64,000 nucleotides of DNA from JBGOTP01 sp963717075 (GCA_963717075.1 CAVQVI010000007.1:372001-436000), one strand, 5' to 3'. Shown: positions 45,940 through 56,601, counted from the first letter of the stretch. The notes: generated by a model from the letters alone, not told the origin. Translations and numbers: made by a program.

Positions 45940-46913
45940 CCCAGAACCTTGGCGAAAATCAGCGGAACGACGATGGTCGCATCAGACTCGATGATGTACT
46001 TCGGCGTGTCGACGCCAAGTTTGCCCCACGTGATTTTCTCATTGGGAACGGCGCCGGAGTATGACCCATAGCTCGTCGTCGAATCGCTCACCTGGCAGAA
46101 GTAGGCCCAGAGAGGCACGTGCTCTCGTTTCAGGTCCTGATGCAACATGGGCACTACGCAGATGGCAAAGTCTCCCGCAATGCCGCCGCCGATCTGGAAC
46201 AATCCGATCCCATTCCCAGTACTGTCGCTCGTGTACCAGTCTGCGAGCGCCATCATGTACTCGACCCCCCCTCGCACCGTACGTGGATCTTTCAGCGTGC
46301 CGTCGAGACAGCGGGCCGCGAAGACGTTGCCGAGCGTCGAGTCTTCCCAGCCGGGCACAAACAAGGGCAGGTCGGCCTCGGAAGCCGCCAGGAGCCAGCT
46401 GCCGTCCGGATCGATTTCGTAGTGCTCGCGCAGCACGCCGCTTCGGAGCACGCGATAGAGGAACTCGTGCGGGAAGAGGCGCTCAGCCGCCCGCTCGGCG
46501 CGTTGCCACTCCGCCATGAGCGTGCGTTCGACGCGGCGCATCGCCTCTTCCTCCGGGATGCAGGTGTCGGTGACGCGGTTGAGATGCGACTCCAGCAGCG
46601 TCTGCTCGTCGGCCGCAGTCAGGTCGCGATAGTGCGGAATGCGCCGATAGTGCGAGTGCGCCACAAGGTTGAACACGTCCTCTTCCAGGTTGGCGCCAGT
46701 CACGCAAAGCGCGTGGATCCGTTTGTCCCGAATCATGTCCGCGAGAGACAACCCAAGTTCCGCCGTGCTCATCGCGCCGGCCATCGTGACGAGCATCCGG
46801 CCACCGTTCTCGACATGGTGCCGATACGCGTCGGCGGCCTCCTTCAGTGTCGCCGCGTTGAAGTGCCGGAAGTGCCTGTCGATGAAGGCGGACACCGTGG
46901 GAGGCGCGTTCAC
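45933..46913 (-). CDS. Deoxyhypusine synthase-like protein
   Basis: 326 residues. The fold of eukaryotic and archaeal deoxyhypusine synthase is clear: LVTMAGAMSTAELGLSLADM (NAD site), ALCVTGANLEEDVFNLVAHS, GIGLFQIGGGIAGDFAICVV, YGSYSGAVPNEKITWGKLGV (the WGK lysine at ~297 used in the enzyme-imine step) and ESDATIVVPLIFAKVLG. Bacteria lack eIF5A, so bacterial members are thought to make homospermidine or an unknown product. Here it heads a metal-transport gene string, an unusual setting. GTG/ATG choice is safe: ATG 46913 fits the fold start. Confidence 0.85.
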   Translation of the reverse strand: MNAPPTVSAFIDRHFRHFNAATLKEAADAYRHHVENGGRMLVTMAGAMSTAELGLSLADMIRDKRIHALCVTGANLEEDVFNLVAHSHYRRIPHYRDLTAADEQTLLESHLNRVTDTCIPEEEAMRRVERTLMAEWQRAERAAERLFPHEFLYRVLRSGVLREHYEIDPDGSWLLAASEADLPLFVPGWEDSTLGNVFAARCLDGTLKDPRTVRGGVEYMMALADWYTSDSTGNGIGLFQIGGGIAGDFAICVVPMLHQDLKREHVPLWAYFCQVSDSTTSYGSYSGAVPNEKITWGKLGVDTPKYIIESDATIVVPLIFAKVLGW

Positions 46914-47091
46914 GCTGGCAGTCTCTCACACCACGCCGCAGATTGTCTGCCGCAAAACGTCCGGCAGCCAGTCCTCCGCGGATGGTGTCTCGCGATCTCA
47001 GGCTCCCTCACAAGAGCGACCATGAGATGACGACACCGCCACGAGTACCCAAGAGCTCAGTCCGATCAGCCTGTCGGGCGAGGCAGAGGAC

Positions 47092-48096
47092 CTATCGGCT
47101 GCGTCGAAGAATCACGACCCCTGCGGCGGGCGCACTCCCTCCAGCGGCAGGCCGTGCGGCGCTGTTGACGGCCACGAGAATCAGGTCGCCGGATACGGCC
47201 ACGTCGCGCGCATTTCCGGCAGGTTTGTACGACCCGGCCTGGACGGGATTGCCTGGGTCCGAGAGATCGAGCACCTGAAGGCCCTCGGTCCCAACAGCTG
47301 CGTAACCGAACCCTCCATCCACGGCGAGCGCGGTGGTTCGTTCATGGATCTTGGTCACCACCAGCTTCCGTGGGGCAACGGGGTTCGAGACGTCGTACAC
47401 CTGAAGGGATCCGCCGCCCACGACATAAGCGGTCTTCGGAGCCATGGCGGAGCTCGAGACCGCGACGAGCGTCGATGTGAGGGACGACGGTAGCGTCGAC
47501 AGCGCTCGCGGCTCACCGGCACGCGAGAGGTCCACGATGGCGAAGTCGTTGGTGCTGTCGACGACATACGCCAACGACCCCACGATCGCAACATCACGAG
47601 TGTACCCCTCGGTGTAGTACGCGCCGACGGAGGCAGGTTTCGCCCGATCGGAGATGTCGATCACGTCCGCCCCCGCCATCCTGTCGGTGAGAACGACCCT
47701 CGTGCCGGCAACCGCAATGCGGAGCGCTTCTCCGGCGGTTTTGTAGAAACCGACCACTGCGGGTGCATCGGCATTGCTCACGTCCACGACGGCCAAACCG
47801 CGGAGGCCCATCGTCGCATAGACCGCCGATCCCGACACCGCGATGGCGGCCGCCCCCGCAGGGAGCTGCACGATTCCCCTAGGCTTCGGGGCGGACGGCT
47901 CGCTGATGTCGACGACGCGGAGAGTGTCGCCGGCCGACACGTAGGCATACGTGCCGCTCACGCGAACGAAGTCGGCCGGGCCCGGAATGTTGCCCACGAC
48001 GTCCAACTTGATGGTCTGCGCGGCGAGCGATGTGCTGCCGGCGAGAGAGGTCCACCCGCAGAGCAACGCCAGTCGCGTGCAGGTCGCTGATGTCAT
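47092..48096 (-). CDS. Secreted LVIVD-repeat beta-propeller protein
   Basis: 334 residues with a signal peptide (LALLCGWTSLAGSTSLAAQ). Repeats of the type VVDISEPSAPKPRG, VVDVSNADAPAVVGFY, VIDISDRAKPASVGAYY, IVDLSRAGEPRALS, VYDVSNPVAPRKLV and VLDLSDPGNPVQAGSY mark six or seven LVIVD blades. Such propellers are exported, usually of unknown function and probably involved in binding. It lies 5 bases after the PQQ-like propeller gene on the same strand, so the two are probably co-transcribed. Confidence 0.82.
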   Translation of the reverse strand: MTSATCTRLALLCGWTSLAGSTSLAAQTIKLDVVGNIPGPADFVRVSGTYAYVSAGDTLRVVDISEPSAPKPRGIVQLPAGAAAIAVSGSAVYATMGLRGLAVVDVSNADAPAVVGFYKTAGEALRIAVAGTRVVLTDRMAGADVIDISDRAKPASVGAYYTEGYTRDVAIVGSLAYVVDSTNDFAIVDLSRAGEPRALSTLPSSLTSTLVAVSSSAMAPKTAYVVGGGSLQVYDVSNPVAPRKLVVTKIHERTTALAVDGGFGYAAVGTEGLQVLDLSDPGNPVQAGSYKPAGNARDVAVSGDLILVAVNSAARPAAGGSAPAAGVVILRRSR

Positions 48097-48100
48097 GTCT

Positions 48101-49424
48101 TCACCGACTGCTGATGCGGTAGAGCTTGGACGCGGTCCTGAGAATCAGGCTGTCCTGCGCAATGGCGGGCGTTGCCATCGCCATGTCGCCGATCGAGTTC
48201 TTCCGAAGCACGCTGAACGCTCGCCCCGCCTGTATCACGAAGGTGTCTCCGTCTTCGCTGAGCGCGAATACCTTGCCGTTGTAGGCCCAGGGGGACGCTG
48301 TAAATCCGCTTGCCTCGGCGGTGATGCGCTGGCGCGGATAAATCTCTTCGCCCGTCCTGGCGTCGTTGCACAAGAGATAGCCTCGGTCCATGAGCGTGTA
48401 GTAGTAGTCGCCATACACGAGCGGAGAGGTGACGTATGTTCCGAGGCGAGGGTTACTCCAGGCGATGAACCGGTTGCTCTTTTCCTCGCCTTTGAGGGAG
48501 ATGTCGCCCGACGCCCCGGGACGGATCGCGTAGACGGGCCGAACGGCGTCGCCCAGGAACCCTGAGGAGACGAACAACAGTCCCAGCTTCGCGAACGGCG
48601 TCGGCACGTGCAGCGACGTCATGCCGCTCAGCTGCCAGGTCAGCTTGCCGTTCAAGTCGTAGGCCCGCACCTGTCGGCTCCCCGTCGTGACGATTTCGGC
48701 GGCGCCATCGTGCTCCCAGACATACGGAGTGGACCAGTTGCTGGTCTCGTCGCGCGGCACGCTCCACACGACCTTGCCCGTCTTCGCGTCGTAGGCGCTC
48801 ATCGACGAACGTTGGTCGTTGTCGTTGACGACAAATATTCGCCCGCCGTGGACCACGGCCGAGGCCCCCGTGCCCCACCCCCGCATGATCAGCGGGTCCA
48901 TGGGCGTGGACCACAGTGGCTTGCCGCTCATATCGAAGGCGAAGAGTCCTACGTCACCAAAGTACGCATAGACGCGCTCCCCGTCGGTGAATGGCGTTTC
49001 ACTCGCGTACGTGTTCTTCGAGTGCTTCTGCGCTGTCGGAGCGGCTCGTCGAACCTCCCGTTCCCAGCGCACGCGCCCGGTCTGAAAATCGATGGCGTAG
49101 ACCATCCATCGATGAACGCCGGCGCCCACCTCGCCCCCCCCGCCCGCTCCGTAGAACCCGCGTTCGGGCAGCGTAATCGGGCCGGGCTGGATGACGGAGG
49201 TGACAAAGACGAGATCGTTCCAGACGATTGGGGAACTCCAGCCCACTCCCGGCACATCGATGCTCCACACCACGTGTTCGGCACGACTCCAGGTCTCTGG
49301 CAGGGCTGGATTGTCTGCGGCGACACCGGCGGTGCCGCCTCGAAACTGCGGCCACTGGTCCGCGGCGGAAAGAGACCGCCAACGCAGCCACGGCCAGACA
49401 GAGGGCGATCAACGCACGTCCCAT
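48101..49424 (-). pseudogene. Secreted PQQ-like (BamB-type) beta-propeller protein, one frameshift in the leader
   Basis: The main frame (48101-49273) carries repeats such as TGRVRWEREVRRAAPTAQKH, SGKPLWSTPMDPLIMRGWGT, TGKVVWSVPRDETSNWSTPY and NGKLTWQLSGMTSLHVP, the W-rich blades of PQQ-like propellers. Its true N-terminus is in the next frame: ATG 49424, after GGAGGAACCGT, encodes GRALIALCLAVAALAVS, then ADQWPQFRGGTAGVAADNPA resumes the main frame. One extra C near 49371-49378 explains the break. Members of this family in Acidobacteriota are exported; enzymatic activity is unproven. Confidence 0.78.
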
Positions 49425-49652
49425 ACGGTTCCTCCAGCCCAAGGAGACGAGCTCAATCAGACCATCGCGTCCAGATCGTGCTCATTGTGTTCTCTCCGGG
49501 ACGACCACGCAATGAGGAAGCTCGGCGCCAAGGCCAACATTCGTCCTCGACGGTCAGCACGCAAGATACTCCACGTGCCGACGCGTACGGGCCTTCGTGC
49601 TCGACCGGCAGTCGTGTAGGATCGGGACCCTCTTCAGTCAGGAGTCAATCTC

Positions 49653-50552
49653 GTGCTCGAAGAACGTTATCTCAAGAAGCTGCTGGTGCCGCCCGGCCGC
49701 AAGGTGCGGGTCAAGGACTACGACTCAGGCTGGCCACAAAGCCGTGAGCTGCGAAAGCACGACGAGGAGACCGTTCGCAATCGGGCCCAGCAGGCGCTGG
49801 CGGCGAGCCTCGAGCGGTTGGCAAAAGCCCAGGAACTGCTGTACGCGGACGACCGGTACTCCGTGCTCATCGTGCTCCAGGCGATGGACGCGGCGGGCAA
49901 GGACGGCACCATCCGCCACGTCATGTCGGGCGTCAATCCCCAGGGCTGTCAGGTGTTCAGCTTCAAGCAGCCGTCGACCGAGGAGCTCGATCACAACTTC
50001 CTCTGGCGCTGCATGAAGAGCCTGCCGGAGCGCGGCCGGATCGGCATTTTCAACCGTTCGTACTACGAGGAAGTCATCGTCGTGAAAGTGCACGAGGAAT
50101 GGCTCGATCGGCAGCGTCTTCCGGTGCGCAAGTACGACAAGACATTCTGGAACGATCGCTACGACGACATCAACGCCTTCGAGCATCACCTGGTGCGCAA
50201 CGGCACCGTGATTCTGAAGTTCTTCCTCAACGTCTCGAAGGCCGAACAGAAGAAGCGCTTCCTCGCACGGCTGGAAGACCCGAAGAAACACTGGAAGTTC
50301 TCGGTTGGCGATCTCGCGGAACGACAGCACTGGAACGAGTACATGGACGCGTACGGCGACGCCTTCAGCGCCACCAGCACCAAGTGGGCGCCGTGGCACA
50401 TCATTCCCGCCGACTACAAATGGACCGCGCGGGCAATGGTCGCCGACATCGTGACCACGAAGATCCGATCGCTCGACCTCAAGTATCCAGAGCTCGGCCC
50501 TGAGACGCGTCAGGCCCTGGCGGTGGCCAAACGCAGGCTCTCGCGCGAGTAG
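49653..50552 (+). CDS. ppk2: Polyphosphate kinase 2 family protein
   Basis: PPK2 enzymes move phosphate between polyphosphate and nucleoside phosphates. Walker A is VLQAMDAAGKDGTIRHVMSG (~75-95); the lid/Walker B region is RIGIFNRSYYEEVIVVKVH. Other conserved parts are DKTFWNDRYDDINAFEHHL, KFFLNVSKAEQKKRFLARLE and WAPWHIIPADYKW. Length 299 is the single-domain class, closest by feel to the AMP/ADP-using class I or III enzymes. Start GTG 49653 is preceded by AGGAGTCAATCTC. It is convergent with the AI-2E-type exporter gene. Confidence 0.93.
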   Translation: MLEERYLKKLLVPPGRKVRVKDYDSGWPQSRELRKHDEETVRNRAQQALAASLERLAKAQELLYADDRYSVLIVLQAMDAAGKDGTIRHVMSGVNPQGCQVFSFKQPSTEELDHNFLWRCMKSLPERGRIGIFNRSYYEEVIVVKVHEEWLDRQRLPVRKYDKTFWNDRYDDINAFEHHLVRNGTVILKFFLNVSKAEQKKRFLARLEDPKKHWKFSVGDLAERQHWNEYMDAYGDAFSATSTKWAPWHIIPADYKWTARAMVADIVTTKIRSLDLKYPELGPETRQALAVAKRRLSRE

Positions 50553-50695
50553 CCACGCACACAGACCATCGATACTTCTTTATCGACCTTCTTTATCGAC
50601 GTTGGGCACTGCGCGTTCGTGTTCGCGAACGTGATGCTGAATCGTCCGGCGGGAAACGGCCGCCGACCGGTGACCACCGTCGTCGCGGCTGTTTC

Positions 50696-51764
50696 CTAGT
50701 GATCGAGGGGATCCGTCACGTCGAGGCGTTCCCGGCCCGGTGATTCCACGTAGGATTTGACCAAGGCCAGCGCCGTCACAATGATGATCGGTCCGAGGAC
50801 GAGACCGAGCAGTCCAAACACAGCGACGCCGCCGAGCAGGCCGACGAGGATCACCAGCCCGTTCATTCTGGCGTGTCCACTGAGCAGCATGGGACGCAGC
50901 ACGTTGTCGACGCCGCTGACGATTCCCAGGCCCAGCCCCGCCAGAATGAGGGCCCGCGTGACGTCCCCGCTCAGCGCGAGGAGGAGGGCGATTGGCATCC
51001 AGACCACCCACGCGCCGAATGGCAACAGACAGCACAGGGCCATCACAACACCCCAGAAGATCGGCTCGCTCAGTCCAAGGAGCGCGAACGATACGCCGCC
51101 GAGAAAGCCCTGAACCGCCGCCACCACCAGCGACGAGACCACACCCACGGCAATGAGCTCCTGCGTCCGGGCGATGAGTTCCTCCCGCGCGGCGTGATCC
51201 ATGGGGAGCAACCGCCGGACACCGCGCATGATCGCGCTCGCGTCCCGCAGCAGGAAGAACGTCGCAAATAGACGCGATGACGAGGTCCGTCACAAACCCG
51301 ACGGCGCTCCGCGCGATCAGCCCCGACTGGGTGATGACAAACGATCCAACGGCCCGCGCGGCATCGTTGACAAACCCCGTCACTTCGCTCCGCACTCCAG
51401 CCGGTAGACCCGCCTCGACTTGGTGCCAGAGCGTCTCGATGCGTGACGATCCGCCGTCGGCAATGGCGTCCTGTAGAGTCCCTGCTGCTTGCAGCGCTTC
51501 TTGCGCAAAACTCGTGACCAGCAGCACCATCGGCACGATCAGGACGACAGCGATGATCAAGGTGGACGCAAGCGCCGCCCGGCCCGGACTCCAACGGAGC
51601 GCCAGCCGAGCGTGCAGCGGGTGGAACAGAATAGCGAACACTGACGCCCAGCCGAGCGGGGGAAGAAAGGGCGCAACCACGAGGTAGACCAGGTACACCA
51701 GCAGTGCGAGACCGCCCCAGCTGAGGGCCACTCCGAACGGGTCGGCCGGCTGACTGCGCAACAT
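50696..51764 (-). pseudogene. AI-2E family transporter, one frameshift
   Basis: The first frame from ATG 51764 carries FGVALSWGGLALLVYLVYLV, LPPLGWASVFAILFHPLHAR and LIVPMVLLVTSFAQEALQAA to VTDLVIAS. The rest is in the next frame: RRLLPMDHAAREELIARTQE, FLGGVSFALLGLSEPIFWGV, VMALCCLLPFGAWVVWMPIA and NGLVILVGLLGGVAVFGLLG, LGPIIIVTALALV. One extra A in CTATTTGCG at about 51275 causes the break. These seven- to eight-helix proteins export signals or sodium; the name AI-2E is by homology only. Confidence 0.82.
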
Positions 51765-51867
51765 GCGGAATTCCCTTTTTTTTGCTCCAGAGACGCGGCG
51801 GAGAGGCGCTCAGTGGCCTCTACTCCACTAGAATAGCCCCTCCAAGACTCTGCAACGCGGAGCGTCC

Positions 51868-52713
51868 ATGCGCTGGCAGTCTGGCGACCGAAGCAACATC
51901 GACGACCAACGGGGAAGAAGCGCGATGCGAGGGGCGGCCCCCCTCGGCATCGGCGGCCTCCTGCTCGTGGCCGCGTTGAGCTATTTCACGGGCACGGACT
52001 TCTTTTCCATGCTCGGCGACCTGAACAGTTCGGCGCCGGCCGGCTCGCCAGGAGCACCCACGACCAGCCCCGAGGAGGAGCGGATGGTCGAGTTCGTCGA
52101 TGCCGTGGCCGGCGACACGCAGGCGACGTGGGCGCGACTCCTTGGCCCCCGTTACGAACGTACGGTTGTCACGTTGTTCCGCGATGCGGTGCAGTCGGCT
52201 TGCGGGGCCGCGGAGTCGGCATCGGGCCCCTTCTACTGCCCCGGCGATCGCAAGGTGTACCTCGACCTCGGCTTCTTTACCGAGTTGTCGCAGCGATTCG
52301 GCGCGCCGGGCGACTTTGCCCAGGCGTATGTCATCGCGCACGAATTTGGGCACCACGTCCAGAATCTGCTGGGCACCAACGAGCGGATGAGGAACGACGC
52401 GCGGCCTGGAGCCCACAGCACGTCGGTCGCACTCGAGCTGCAAGCGGATTGCTATGCCGGCATCTGGGGACACGACGCGTCGCAGCAAGGGCGATTTCGC
52501 GCTGGCAAGGTCGAATTGGAGCCGGGAGACGCCGAAGAAGCGCTGCAAGCCGCGGCGGCTATCGGCGACGATCGCCTGCAGCGGATGGCGGGCGGACGAG
52601 TGGCGCCCGAACGCTTCACGCACGGCTCTTCAGCGCAGCGGATAGAGTGGTTCCGCCGCGGCATGAACACCGGCGATCCGGCTCAATGCGACACCTTCGT
52701 CCAAAGACGGTAG
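51868..52713 (+). CDS. YpfJ-type neutral zinc metallopeptidase
   Basis: 281 residues. A hydrophobic anchor (GIGGLLLVAALSYFTGT) near residue 25 precedes the metallopeptidase domain with HEFGHHVQNLLG (zinc histidines and catalytic Glu) and ALELQADCYAGIWGH downstream. Family landmarks GPFYCPGDRKVYLDLGFF and ALQAAAAIGDDRLQ are present. The protein is membrane-anchored with the active domain outside. Cellular substrate unknown. The N-terminal RWQSGDRSNIDDQRG is typical. Confidence 0.9.
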   Translation: MRWQSGDRSNIDDQRGRSAMRGAAPLGIGGLLLVAALSYFTGTDFFSMLGDLNSSAPAGSPGAPTTSPEEERMVEFVDAVAGDTQATWARLLGPRYERTVVTLFRDAVQSACGAAESASGPFYCPGDRKVYLDLGFFTELSQRFGAPGDFAQAYVIAHEFGHHVQNLLGTNERMRNDARPGAHSTSVALELQADCYAGIWGHDASQQGRFRAGKVELEPGDAEEALQAAAAIGDDRLQRMAGGRVAPERFTHGSSAQRIEWFRRGMNTGDPAQCDTFVQRR

Positions 52714-52758
52714 CGGTGACTTCTCTGCCTTCGCGCTTCATGAAACACTGTTGACATC

Positions 52759-53394
52759 GTGAACGCGACCGCTTCGATCGGACCTGGTGCGTTCCTGTTG
52801 GGTCAGTACCTGACAGTCGAGCGGCAGTGCGAACTTGCCGACGCCTGCCGCCGCTTGATGGACGGCGCTGTCCCTGGCTATGTGCCTACGGTGCGCGGCG
52901 GGGGCAAGATGCACGTGCGCATGTTGTGCCTGGGCCGTCACTGGAATGGCCAGACGTATCGTTACGAGGCTTCGCGGACGGACTTCGACGGACTGTCTGC
53001 TCCCCCTCTACCAGAGTTCTTTCGTGATCTCGCGCGCGAATGTGCTGGCGTGGTGGGAATGACGCTCGACGCCGATGTCTGCATCCTGAACTACTACGAC
53101 GCTTCAGGTCGGATGGGGTTGCATCAGGACAAAGACGAGAGCGAGGCCTCAATCGCCGCCGGACTCCCGGTCGTGTCTGTGTCGCTCGGAGACACCGCGC
53201 GTTTTCTGTTTGGCGGCCTCCGGCGTCGTGATCCCGTCGAGCCGATCAACCTCGCATCGGGGGATGTGTTCGTGTTCGGCGGCCCTGCACGCCTCTGCTA
53301 CCACGGCGTGTCCCGTCTTGTCCCGAACACCGCACCTGGGTCGCTCGATCTTGCCGGACGCTTCAATCTCACGTTTCGCCAATACGACGTCTAG
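52759..53394 (+). CDS. AlkB-like 2-oxoglutarate/Fe(II) dioxygenase
   Basis: 211 residues. Iron ligands are HQDKDES (HxD) and the distal His in CYHGVSRLVP; the 2-oxoglutarate arginines are in GRFNLTFRQY. DADVCILNYYDASGRMGLHQ places it in the AlkB branch that repairs alkylated bases or RNA. Start GTG 52759 follows the metallopeptidase stop by 46 bases. No ada box or other adaptive-response operator is seen. Confidence 0.9.
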   Translation: MNATASIGPGAFLLGQYLTVERQCELADACRRLMDGAVPGYVPTVRGGGKMHVRMLCLGRHWNGQTYRYEASRTDFDGLSAPPLPEFFRDLARECAGVVGMTLDADVCILNYYDASGRMGLHQDKDESEASIAAGLPVVSVSLGDTARFLFGGLRRRDPVEPINLASGDVFVFGGPARLCYHGVSRLVPNTAPGSLDLAGRFNLTFRQYDV

Positions 53395-53589
53395 CAGCTG
53401 CGCTCGTTGTCTCTGTCAGACGGCATACGCCTTCGGTTCAGCGGCCACGATTGGGCAATCGGTTACACTCCCCGGCGGTGGGCCTGAGACCAACGCCCGC
53501 GACAAGTCATGCAGCGCAGTACACGCGCTGGTATGCTGCGGACCCCACGGCGACGCGTCAGAACCGCACGACATGAATCTGGAGTCAGC

Positions 53590-54582
53590 ATGAAGACCGC
53601 AATTGTTGCGACCGCCCTTGTCGTATTGGGGGGTGGCGTGTTCCGCCAGGCGGATTCAGTCCGCCCAGCAGCGCCTCACCCCCCGGTGACCAGGGCCGAG
53701 TTCGAGCGTTGGAACAGAGAGCTGTCCAACTGGGGACGCTGGGGCAAGGACGATCAACTCGGCACGCTGAATCTGGTGACAACCGAAAAGCGGCGACAGG
53801 CCGCCCGGCTCGTCCGTGACGGGACCACTGTGTCGCTCGCGCGTCCCGCCGATACGGAACGTTCGGTCGAGAATCCTCGGCCGTACGAACATCGGATGTA
53901 CCAGGCGGGGCCCCAGAATGCGGGTGACAGTCTGACGGTGTCATTTCACGGCTATGCGCACACGCATATCGACGCCTTTTCACATCGCTTCTTCGACGGC
54001 AAGATGTGGAACGGCTTCACGACCTCCGATGTGACGATGCAGGAAGGCGCGAAGAAGGGGTCGATCTTCAGCGTGCGGGACGGCATCTTCACACGCGCGA
54101 TCCTGATCGACGTGCCAGCCCTCAAGGGAGTTCCCTACCTCGAGCCTGGCGATCGCATTTTCGTGGAAGACCTCGAGGCCTGGGAGAAACGCGCGCGCGT
54201 GAACGTGTCTCCAGGTGACGTGCTCCTGATTCGCACCGGCCGTTGGGCGCGCCGGCAGAAGCTCGGACCATGGGAAGCCATGCGAACCGCTGCGGGTCTC
54301 GACCCGTCAGTGATTCCGTGGCTGCGCAAGCGCGATGTTGCCGTGCTCGGCAGCGAATACGCCCATGACGCGACGCCAACCCTGAGCCAGGAGATCGCGC
54401 CTCTGCCCGTGCACGACTTCAGTCTGATCGTGCTCGGGATCTACTTGTTTGACGACATGGACCTGGACGACGTGGCAGCTGCGGCCGCCAAACAGCGACG
54501 TTGGGAGTTTCTGTTCACCGCCGCGCCTCTTCCGATCGTCAACGGAACCGGATCGCCGATCAATCCGATTGCGGTGTTCTAG
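53590..54582 (+). CDS. Secreted cyclase-family (PF04199) metal-dependent hydrolase
   Basis: 330 residues from ATG 53590 with GGAGTCAGC just upstream and a signal peptide (AIVATALVVLGGGVFRQA). The metal-binding motif appears as SFHGYAHTHIDAFSHRFF, a variant of HxGTHxDxxxH. Further marks are ALKGVPYLEPGDRIFVEDLE, LLIRTGRWARR and VLGSEYAHDATPT. The family includes kynurenine formamidase and polyketide cyclase-like enzymes; the substrate is not known. Exported members like this are common in Acidobacteriota. Confidence 0.85.
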   Translation: MKTAIVATALVVLGGGVFRQADSVRPAAPHPPVTRAEFERWNRELSNWGRWGKDDQLGTLNLVTTEKRRQAARLVRDGTTVSLARPADTERSVENPRPYEHRMYQAGPQNAGDSLTVSFHGYAHTHIDAFSHRFFDGKMWNGFTTSDVTMQEGAKKGSIFSVRDGIFTRAILIDVPALKGVPYLEPGDRIFVEDLEAWEKRARVNVSPGDVLLIRTGRWARRQKLGPWEAMRTAAGLDPSVIPWLRKRDVAVLGSEYAHDATPTLSQEIAPLPVHDFSLIVLGIYLFDDMDLDDVAAAAAKQRRWEFLFTAAPLPIVNGTGSPINPIAVF

Positions 54583-54658
54583 TCTCGAGTGCACTGAACA
54601 TCGCGAATGCGAGGAATGCGGCGGAAGCCCCGGCCTGCTTGCACTCCGGCGGCTGCGA

Positions 54659-56601
54659 TCAGCAGCGACCGGCCGACGCCGAATCCGCTCCAAGGAGTTG
54701 TCGCGTTCTGGTCAGCAGGACCTGGGCGGTGAAGGGCTTCTCCAGCAGTTCCACGCCAGGCACTTGGAAGCCTTCTTCGTTTCGCAGTGCCGTGGCATAC
54801 CCGGACATGAACAGCACGCGCGTGTCGGGCCGCCGTTCGCTCACGCGCCGCGCCAGCTCGCGTCCGTCGATTCCTGGAAGCACGACATCGGTCAGCAGCA
54901 GGTGAATTGGCGTGTCGAGCCCCTCGAGCAGCGCCAGAGCAGACTCGGCGCTTTCGGCCTCGACCACGCGGTATCCGAATCGCTGCAGCGCCGTTTTCGT
55001 AAACGCGCGCACACCGTTTTCGTCTTCGACCAGCAGCACGGTTTCCGCACCGACTGGTGTGCTCTTCGCCGACGCCACCTTCGGCTCGGGCGTCGCCCGC
55101 GCGACCTTCGGGAAATAGCTGGTGAACGTCGTGCCGCGGCCTTCCTGGCTGTCAACGCCGATATAGCCACCGAGCTGTTTCACGGTCCCGTACACCGCCG
55201 CGAGTCCGAGCCCCGTGCCCCGTCCACGCTCTTTGGTGGTGAAGAACGGCTCGAAGATCCGCTGCTGCACCTCCCGTGACATGCCGATTCCGGTGTCGGT
55301 CACCGCGAGCGCCGCATAGGCGCCCTCCGCTGAACCTTGATGCTCGAGCACGAATGCTCGGTCGATCACGCGACTGCCCGTGGAGATGGTGAGTGTCCCG
55401 CCGCTCGGCATCGCGTCCCTGGCGTTCACTGACAGATTGATGAGGAGGTGCTCGAGCTGTGTTGCGTCGGCCATGACCAGATCCAGTCCTTCGGCGAGCG
55501 CGCACTCGATCCGGATCGATTCGGGCAGCAGGCGCCGCAGCATCGGTTCCAGATTGCTGACGAGCGCCGAAAGATCGATCGGCGTGACCGCGATGACCTG
55601 TTTGCGGCTGAACGCCAGCAGTTGCTGTGTGAGCGAGGCAGCCCGTTCCGCCGCGACGCGGATCTCGCGCAGGTCCCGTCCGATGGCCTTGTCCGGACCG
55701 ATCTGGTCGGTGAGCAGCTCCGAGTACCCGAGGATCGCGGTCAGCACGTTGTTGAAATCGTGTGCGATACCTCCGGCCAGCTGCCCGACGGCCTCCATCT
55801 TCTGCGCCTGGCGAAGCTGTTCGTGCAGGCGGTGCTGCTCCGTGACGTCTTCCGCAATCACTTCGAACACTGGATGGTGGGATCCGCGATCCTTCGTCAG
55901 ACGGCCGCTGAGGCGAACGCGGACGTGGTCGCCGTTCTTCCGTCTCCACACCGCCTCGGTGCCGGCGATGTGGCCACGGGCATGGCTCTGCTGGAAGAAC
56001 TCGAGCCCAACCTCCTGATCCACGAACAGGCTCGCCATGCCGACATCGCGCAGTTCGGCGGCTGATTCGTAGCCGAGCATCGCTACGAGGGCGGGATTGA
56101 TGGTCAGGAACTGACCGTCCACGGTCGTTCTGTAGATGCCGAAAACGGCATGGTCCACCAGGGAGCGATACTCCTGCTCCGATGCGCGCAGCGCTTCTTC
56201 CGCGCGTCGGCGCTCGCGACGCTGCTGGTGGTCGCCCATCTCGCGTTCGATGGCAGGAACCAGGCGCGCCAGACGGTCCTTGACCAGAAAGTCGTCCGCG
56301 CCCGGCCTTGAGCGACGCCACGGCGACCTCCTCGCCAACTGTTCCTGAAATGATGATGAACGGGATATCGACATCGGTCGACTGCAACAGCGCAAGGGCC
56401 GCGGGGGCTGAGAATGTCGGCAAGCTGTAGTCGGAGAGCACGAAGATCCCAGCGTCGCCGCTTCAACGCCTCGCGCATCGCCTCGGACGTCTGCACCCGT
56501 TCGTAGTCGACGCTGAATCCGCCTCGCTCGAGCTCTCGGACGAGCAGTTCCGCATCGTCCGGAGAGTCGTCCACTATCAAGACATGCACGAGTCTGGACA
56601 T
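54659..56601 (-). pseudogene. Hybrid sensor histidine kinase (receiver-PAS-HisKA-HATPase-receiver), two frame breaks
   Basis: The N-terminal receiver starts at ATG 56601 (LVHVLIVDDSPDDAELLVRE), continues in the next frame as LSDYSLPTFSAPAALALLQS and then returns as GADDFLVKDRLARLVPAIER. The breaks are near 56447 and 56303, each repaired by one base. After that the frame is open: a PAS/PAC domain (SEQEYRSLVDHAVFGIYRTT), the H-box GQLAGGIAHDFNNVLTAILG, N-box LINLSVNARDAMPSGG, G-box VTDTGIGMS and RGRGTGLGLAAVYG, then a C-terminal receiver with phosphorylatable Asp in LLTDVVLPGIDG. A soluble, phosphorelay-type kinase; signal unknown. Confidence 0.85.

Noticed and set aside
50553..50695. Tandem words CTTCTTTATCGAC between convergent genes as a terminator
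   Set aside because: They repeat directly instead of forming a stem, and the nearby CGGTGACCACCG is too short to call.
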